NCBI RefSeq assembly: GCF_004339725.1
Contig: NZ_SMGK01000003.1
Location: forward strand, 317,380-381,379
DNA length: 64,000 nucleotides
Direction of reading: 5' to 3'
Source: Acidipila rosea
Lineage (GTDB): Bacteria; Acidobacteriota; Terriglobia; Terriglobales; Acidobacteriaceae
Shown here: in pieces, positions 58,933 to 64,000 of the stretch
Layout: the number at the start of each line of letters is the position of its first letter
Position numbering within the stretch: position 1 is the first letter of the stretch
The notes under the pieces: generated by a model
The model's database searches: none
The model's input: only the letters and a program-made list of their open reading frames with translations
Told to the model about the DNA's origin: nothing
Made by a program: the position numbers and the translations under genes

Positions 58933-61900
58933 CTAGATTGGCTCCAATCGGGATGCAGGCACCTCCTCGGGATTCCTCTCGAGGGATGAAATAGAAGGTT
59001 TGCGGTTGAATAATTCGTAAAACGTAGGCAACAGGAAGAGGGTGAGCAGTGTCGAGCTTATCAGTCCGCCAATGACTACGGTAGCGAGCGGCCTCTGAAT
59101 TTCGGCGCCGATTGAGGTGGAGATAGCCATTGGAACAAAGCCGAGGCTGGCTACGAGAGCTGTCATAAGGACTGGCCTCAATCTCCTCGTGGAGCCCTGC
59201 AGCACTGCTTCATGCAGCACCATGCCGCCCTCTCTCAACTGATTGATGGAACTGACGAGAACGACGCCATTGAGCACTGCGACCCCCAGCAGCGCGATGA
59301 AGCCCACGGATGCGGAGAGATTGAGATTGATGTGAAACATCCACAGAGCTGCAATGCCGCCCACCAGCGCGAAGGGAACATTTACGAGGATTAGAAAAGC
59401 AAGCTTGATTGAGTGGAAGGTCATGTACAGAAGCCCGAATACAACAGCGAGCGCAAGCGGGATAACCAGCAGCAATCGCCTGGTGGCTCGCTGCTGGTTT
59501 TCAAACTGGCCTCCATAGGTGACGGTGTAGCCTGCGGGCAGCTTCACATTGTCATTGACCTTCTGCTGGACCTCGGCAACGAAGCTGCCAAGGTCACGGC
59601 CTCTTACGTTCGACATGACCACAATGCGCCGCTGGCCTTCTTCGCGGGTAATCTTTTCAGCTCCTCGGGTCAACGTGACATCAGCTACCTGCCCGAGCGT
59701 AACGAGTTCGCCGCCCGGAGCGTAGAGTGGAATGCTGCGCATTGCAGACAGATCAGTGCGGTAGCGATCAGGCAGGCGCAGAGCGATCGTGTAGCGTCGC
59801 TGGCCCTCAATGACCTCAGAGATAACGGCGCCGGAGGCGGACGCCTCGACGGCCTTCTGCACATCCGAGACATTCAACCCATAACGAGCGAGAGCAGCCC
59901 TGCGGATTGCCACTGAAAGTTCGGCAACACCTGAGGTGATCTCCATCTGCGCGTCTGCCGCGCCTCGGACCGTGTTCACCTGGCGGAGCACCTCCTGGGC
60001 CAGAGAGTCTAGCTGCTGGAAGTTTTCTCCGAAGATCTTTATCGCGAGGTCTGCCTTCACCCCGGAGACTGTTTCATCCAGCCGCATGGCCATCGGCTGG
60101 GTGAAGTTGTAGCTAATCCCGGGGATCTTCGCCAGAGCTTTATCCATTGCATCGATGAGCTCTTCCTTCGAGTGGAATCTCTTCCACTCCTTAGTGGGAG
60201 TGAGAGCTACATACACATCGCCCTCGTTGATGCCCATTGCCTCGGTAGCAAAATCCGGCCGCCCAATCTTGGTGGTGACGTCAGAAATCTCAGGGAAAGC
60301 GCGAAGTGTTGCCTCAACGCGCTTTGAGATTTCGATAGAGTCGGTGAGCGAGATGCCGGGCAGCTTGCGTGTTTCAACCAGTATGGAGCCTTCATCGAGG
60401 CGAGGCATGAACTCCGTGCCGATGAAGATGAGCGAAGCCAGGGACACAATCAGGACAGCCGCCGCGGCGGCGATCATTGGAAGGCGGTGGCGAATCACCC
60501 ACGACAGGCCGGAAGTGTAGTGCTTGGCCAGCCGATCCATCCATGTCACTTTGTGTAGCTTCTTCTTGTCTTTCTTGAGTCCATGGCGGAACACGAAAGA
60601 GCTGAGGACAGGAATGAAGGTGAGCGCGAGCAGCAGCGACCCAAGCAGAGCCGCACAGACGGTGATCGCCATGGGGCGGAACATGCGCCCTTCGAGCCCC
60701 TGCAGAAAGAGGATGGGAAGGTAGACAGCTATGATGATGCCCACGCCGAAAGCCATGGGTCGCGCAACCTCAAGCCCAGCAAGCGCAATGGAGGTGGCAG
60801 GCTTCTCCTCTTCAGCATGGTCGTGCATCCTGTGAACGGAGTTCTCGATCATCACGACTGCGCCATCGACAATCATTCCGAAGTCGATCGCACCAAGGCT
60901 CATCAAGTTCGCGCTGATGCCAAAGAGCTTCATTCCAAGGAAGCTGAAGAGCAGCGAGAGTGGAATGATCGAAGCCGTAACAAGAGCAGCGCGAAAACTG
61001 CCGAGGAAGAGCAGCAGCACAACGGTGACGAGGATGAACCCTTCGAAGAGATTGCGCTCTACTGTGTGAATGGTCCCATCGATTACGACTGATTGATCGT
61101 AGAAGGGCTTGAGAACAACGCCGGGAGGAAGATGCATGCCTGCGATCTTCTTTTTTACCAGTTCGATAACGTGCTTGCCATTCTCGCCCTTCAACATGAT
61201 GACCATGCCGGAGATGGCTTCGCCATTGCGGAGAACTGCACCCTGGCGAGGTGCCGGCCCGATTGTTACCTGGGCAACGTCATGCAGCACTACCGGCGTG
61301 CCCTGATTGGCCAGCAGAACGATATTGCCAATTTCATCGACCGTGCTTGTTCTGCCCAGGCCGCGCAAGGTGTATTGCTCGTAGGCATGCTCGATGTAGC
61401 CGCCACCAAAGTTCGTGTTGTTCTCGACTACGCGCGTAGCCACATCCTTGAGGGTTAGCCCATACTGCTGCAGCAGAGCCGGATCGACCTTGATTTGGTA
61501 TTGCCTGGTTTCGCCGCCCCACGTGTTCACATCGCTGACACCGGGAATGGTGCGCAACAGCGGCTTGATCTCCCACTCCTGCACGTCTTTGAGGTCCATG
61601 GGCGAGAGGCCGCCACCGGCAAGGGTGTATTGATAAAGCTCGCCGAAGGCAGTGGAAGGAGGGCTGAGCACAGGCTGGATTCCCGCAGGGAGCGAAGTTG
61701 CCACCTGCTGCAGCCGCTCGTTGACGAGTTGGCGTGCGAAGTAGGTGGGCACGCTGTCCTCGAAGACCACGGTCACCATGGATAACCCGAGCTTCGACAG
61801 CGACCGCACCTGCTCCTGCTTGGGCATACCCATCAGGGCACGCTCTATCGGATAGGTGACAAGCTGTTCTACCTCAGAAGGAGGCATCGAGGGCGCGTCC

Positions 61901-62052
61901 GTCACAATAACAATCTGGTTGTTGGTCAGGTCAGGAAACGCATCGACGGGGATGGTGCCAACCACCCAACCGCCTCCTGCAATGAGTACAAGGACCCCAA
62001 GTAGAATGACCCACCGATGAGCGAGCGAATAAGTGATGATCTTTGCGAACAT
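58933..62052 (-). CDS. Heavy-metal-type RND efflux permease (CzcA/CusA family), 1039 aa
   Basis: The N-terminus WVVGTIPVDAFPDLTNNQIV with the following VTDAPSMPPSEVEQLVTYPI is typical of the HME branch. The TM4 signature DFGMIVDGAVVMIENSVHRM holds the D...D...E proton relay diagnostic of metal RND pumps. Other landmarks are GTEFMPRLDEGSILVETRKL and a repeat of the transport fold in the second half. No Met-rich loop was seen, so CzcA-like divalent cation export is as likely as Cu/Ag. It lies 6 bp downstream of the adaptor. Confidence 0.93.
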   Translation of the reverse strand: MFAKIITYSLAHRWVILLGVLVLIAGGGWVVGTIPVDAFPDLTNNQIVIVTDAPSMPPSEVEQLVTYPIERALMGMPKQEQVRSLSKLGLSMVTVVFEDSVPTYFARQLVNERLQQVATSLPAGIQPVLSPPSTAFGELYQYTLAGGGLSPMDLKDVQEWEIKPLLRTIPGVSDVNTWGGETRQYQIKVDPALLQQYGLTLKDVATRVVENNTNFGGGYIEHAYEQYTLRGLGRTSTVDEIGNIVLLANQGTPVVLHDVAQVTIGPAPRQGAVLRNGEAISGMVIMLKGENGKHVIELVKKKIAGMHLPPGVVLKPFYDQSVVIDGTIHTVERNLFEGFILVTVVLLLFLGSFRAALVTASIIPLSLLFSFLGMKLFGISANLMSLGAIDFGMIVDGAVVMIENSVHRMHDHAEEEKPATSIALAGLEVARPMAFGVGIIIAVYLPILFLQGLEGRMFRPMAITVCAALLGSLLLALTFIPVLSSFVFRHGLKKDKKKLHKVTWMDRLAKHYTSGLSWVIRHRLPMIAAAAAVLIVSLASLIFIGTEFMPRLDEGSILVETRKLPGISLTDSIEISKRVEATLRAFPEISDVTTKIGRPDFATEAMGINEGDVYVALTPTKEWKRFHSKEELIDAMDKALAKIPGISYNFTQPMAMRLDETVSGVKADLAIKIFGENFQQLDSLAQEVLRQVNTVRGAADAQMEITSGVAELSVAIRRAALARYGLNVSDVQKAVEASASGAVISEVIEGQRRYTIALRLPDRYRTDLSAMRSIPLYAPGGELVTLGQVADVTLTRGAEKITREEGQRRIVVMSNVRGRDLGSFVAEVQQKVNDNVKLPAGYTVTYGGQFENQQRATRRLLLVIPLALAVVFGLLYMTFHSIKLAFLILVNVPFALVGGIAALWMFHINLNLSASVGFIALLGVAVLNGVVLVSSINQLREGGMVLHEAVLQGSTRRLRPVLMTALVASLGFVPMAISTSIGAEIQRPLATVVIGGLISSTLLTLFLLPTFYELFNRKPSISSLERNPEEVPASRLEPI

Positions 62053-62058
62053 GATGGG

Positions 62059-63366
62059 TCAGTCCCCCTGCATGGAGGCTTTGAGAAGTTGGGACTTCAG
62101 GAGAAAGCTGCCCTGCACCACGACCTCATCGCCGGGGCGCACTCCCTCTGCCAATATGACCTTGCCGTTTACCGATGCACCGATGCGGACAGGATGGGGA
62201 GCGAAGCGGTCGGGAGCGGTGCGGACAAAGACTATATCCTGTCCGTTCACCTGCTGCACGGCCTCGGGCGCAATCAGCATGACCGGGTGCCCTTGCCCAA
62301 CGGCGACCTCCGCGGTTGCCAGCATCTCGGGTCGCAGAATGGCCGTTGGATGTTCAATGTCGATACGCACCTGCAGGCGCCGGGTCGTAGGGTCGAATTC
62401 CTGGCCAAGATTCGTGATGCGGCCCTTAAACCGCTGACCGGCAACCCCAGGCAGCGTAATCGAGGCATTTTGCCCCACCTTCAACTGCCCCAGGAACTCC
62501 TGACCCACAGAGGCCAGCATCCACAGGTGCCGCAGATCTCCGAGAATGAAAATATCTGTCGCCGGGGCCACGGTGGTGCCCGGAGTTATATTCTTTTGCA
62601 GAACATATCCGCTTGCCGGTGCGACTATCGGGATCAACTCGGTGGTTTCGCTGCTGGCATTCGGGGGCAGATCTGCAGGGATGCCGAGATTTTCTTCCAG
62701 ATGCATTTTGGTGCGGGTGACATCGATCTCGCCGTTTTTGAGAGCGGTTTTCGAGTTGATGAGCTCCTGCCGTGCCTGCTCCGTCTGTTCAACCGAGGCC
62801 GCACGGAGAGCATAGAGTCGCTGCATGCGATCGAAATTGATCTGCGCCAGCGATTCCGCCGACTGCAGTCGCGCCCGCTCGGCAACAGCCATCGCGTAGG
62901 CCGCGCGCGCCTCATGGACATCGTGGCTGTGCATCCGCGCAAGCACCTCGCCTTGATGCACATAATCGCCGAGGTTGGCGTAGACACGTTCGATGCGTCC
63001 CGTGGTCAACACTCCGACCCGCCAGCTCTGGTTATCGGGCAGCACGATCTTGCCGGGGAATTGCAGCATATCGGGTTCTTCCTGAACTGCGAGGGTCGTT
63101 GTGGTGATGACCCCGTGCTGCTCCGCGACGGGCAGCACTATCTCCGCTGCATCGCGGGCGGATTTCGATGCCGATGTCGACACGGCTGCCTCGGCTGGAG
63201 CGCCGGATTTGCTGCCTGCGGAGCTGCAGCCGCTCGCGAGAGCTATGCCTGCCGCTATCGCGAGCGTAGCTACCGCTGTTGCCGACAATCGTCTCCATTG
63301 CTGCATTTCAATTCTTCGTGTCATAACGTTTCGTCCTCGCGCTTTCACGCTGCGCTCCCTCTTCAT
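62059..63366 (-). CDS. Metal-type RND periplasmic adaptor (CzcB/CusB-like lipoprotein), 435 aa
   Basis: ATG 63366 overlaps the TolC-like stop (ATGA), so this start is favoured; an internal ATG at 63324 would give a shorter signal. The lipobox is LASGC. The barrel-sandwich halves are YANLGDYVHQGEVLARMHSH and IPIVAPASGYVLQKNITPGT, with an intervening helical hairpin. A beta-barrel and C-terminal domain follow (ILAEGVRPGDEVVVQGSFLL). The MHSHDVHE segment may bind metal. Confidence 0.92.
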   Translation of the reverse strand: MKRERSVKARGRNVMTRRIEMQQWRRLSATAVATLAIAAGIALASGCSSAGSKSGAPAEAAVSTSASKSARDAAEIVLPVAEQHGVITTTTLAVQEEPDMLQFPGKIVLPDNQSWRVGVLTTGRIERVYANLGDYVHQGEVLARMHSHDVHEARAAYAMAVAERARLQSAESLAQINFDRMQRLYALRAASVEQTEQARQELINSKTALKNGEIDVTRTKMHLEENLGIPADLPPNASSETTELIPIVAPASGYVLQKNITPGTTVAPATDIFILGDLRHLWMLASVGQEFLGQLKVGQNASITLPGVAGQRFKGRITNLGQEFDPTTRRLQVRIDIEHPTAILRPEMLATAEVAVGQGHPVMLIAPEAVQQVNGQDIVFVRTAPDRFAPHPVRIGASVNGKVILAEGVRPGDEVVVQGSFLLKSQLLKASMQGD

Positions 63367-64000
63367 GGCTCAAGCCCATTGGCATATTCCAGTGAAAGCA
63401 CGCTCTGGTGATAATTCCCCAACGCGTCGACCCAGGCGCTCTGTGTGTCCAGGCGCAGCTTCTCTGCATCCAGCAGGCGCAGAAGGTCGATGCCGCCTTC
63501 GCGATACGCGGCAAGAGAGATGTTGGCGATATCCACTGCCTGATCAAGAAGAGGGCGGTAGCGCTCTGAGACCTGGCGCCTCCAGGTTTCATAGGACATG
63601 CGCGCCAGCTTCAACTCGCTCGCACTCTGCTGCTGCACCGCCTGGAGGGTTGCTGCGTTGGCCTGAATGTCAAACTTCGCTGCTGCGGTAGCGCCCTGGT
63701 TGCGGTTGAAGAAAGGCAAATTCATCTGGACACCTGCAATCATGGTGTTGAGTCCTCCCGTACGCTTGTAACCAAATGCGGTGTCAAGATCAGGGCGCCC
63801 CTGCGCCTTTTGCACCATCAGATTTGCACGCGCTGCATCGATAGCCTGCTGGGCGAGCTTGACCTCGATCCGTTCATTCTCCGGATTCACGACGGTCGGC
63901 GGCTCCTTGGGTGGATTGAGTACCTCAAAGGGTTCGCTGAGTCTCCAGTTGCCGGCTTCGGGAAGCCCCATTTCGCGCGCAAGGCGCTGTTTGGCTTCGG
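63363..64000 (-). CDS. TolC-like outer-membrane channel of the metal pump (CzcC-like), 5' end outside the window
   Basis: The frame stays open to the window edge, so the N-terminus is missing; coding continues beyond an internal ATG at 63971. OEP helices are seen in VKLAQQAIDAARANLMVQKA and ANISLAAYREGGIDLLRLLD with the closing AEKLRLDTQSAWVDALGNYH. The chain ends LEYANGLEP. First gene of the tolC-adaptor-permease operon. Confidence 0.9.
   Translation of the reverse strand, partial: EAKQRLAREMGLPEAGNWRLSEPFEVLNPPKEPPTVVNPENERIEVKLAQQAIDAARANLMVQKAQGRPDLDTAFGYKRTGGLNTMIAGVQMNLPFFNRNQGATAAAKFDIQANAATLQAVQQQSASELKLARMSYETWRRQVSERYRPLLDQAVDIANISLAAYREGGIDLLRLLDAEKLRLDTQSAWVDALGNYHQSVLSLEYANGLEP

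Overview
The window looks like a chromosome segment of an Acidobacteriota member, most likely class Terriglobia (Terriglobus/Granulicella/Edaphobacter relatives). The evidence is a very large Oar-like TonB-dependent receptor with an N-terminal carboxypeptidase-regulatory domain, a VWA protein of the acidobacterial VWFA-related type, a CRTAC1 (FG-GAP/ASPIC-UnbV) protein paired with a TPR protein, a seven-haem cytochrome-TPR fusion, a KDO-phosphate phosphatase (Gram-negative envelope) and many TPR lipoprotein-like genes. No rRNA, tRNA, CRISPR array, insertion sequence or prophage was recognised. The species call is inference; no database was searched.

Layout. (A) 1-12560, envelope and surface genes: 3' end of a TPR/beta-barrel outer-membrane protein, a GT4 glycosyltransferase, a lipoprotein with five Ig-like repeats and a phosphoesterase/phospholipase C domain, a secreted DUF5666-like protein, a TPR protein with a triplicated unit, an NTP_transf_5-type nucleotidyltransferase, a TonB energy transducer and a VWA protein. 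(B) 12561-13463, an 0.9 kb non-coding stretch ending in a strong promoter with a double LacI-type operator, driving (C) the Oar-like receptor, followed by TPR + CRTAC1 and a convergent multihaem cytochrome. (D) 22151-31618, housekeeping: GNAT, rarA, SpoU-type rRNA/tRNA methyltransferase, Sua5/YrdC, YdcF-like, DUF5522 zinc-knuckle-like protein, lhr helicase, kdsC. (E) 31759-36839, carbohydrate genes: GH127 and glgX, then a membrane-anchored HNH-like protein. (F) 36836-53940, a dense stress/redox island: CBS-domain site-2 protease, Hsp20, four universal stress proteins, nitroreductase, phosphate acetyltransferase-like enzyme, an ECF sigma factor carrying its own zinc-finger domain, then a probable operon of TolC-adaptor-RND pump, DUF2892, OsmC, sulfide:quinone-reductase-like flavoprotein and a 60-residue protein. 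(G) 54066-56339, convergent YcbK-like and YcbB-like cell-wall enzymes. (H) 56454-64000, a PAS-PAS-GAF sigma-54 activator and a heavy-metal-type RND efflux system (permease, adaptor, truncated TolC-like protein).

The main new observation is regulatory. Region F carries six palindromes of the form TGTGA-N6-TCAC, a Crp/Fnr-family signature, all in intergenic promoter regions. In four of them a TAnnnT hexamer starts 37-38 bp after the first base of the site in the direction of the nearest gene, and a fifth has a weaker hexamer there. That is the geometry of a class II activated promoter (site centred near -41.5). The targets (Hsp20, nitroreductase, two universal stress proteins, TolC of the efflux operon) resemble in composition the mycobacterial DosR dormancy regulon, but under a Crp/Fnr-type protein. 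The regulator gene is not in the window.

Other points: four genes have a TAnnnT hexamer 6-7 nt before the start codon and no ribosome binding site, suggesting leaderless mRNAs; a 16-codon ORF with a perfect Shine-Dalgarno overlaps the tonB start; and an ECF region-2-like remnant lies in frame upstream of osmC.
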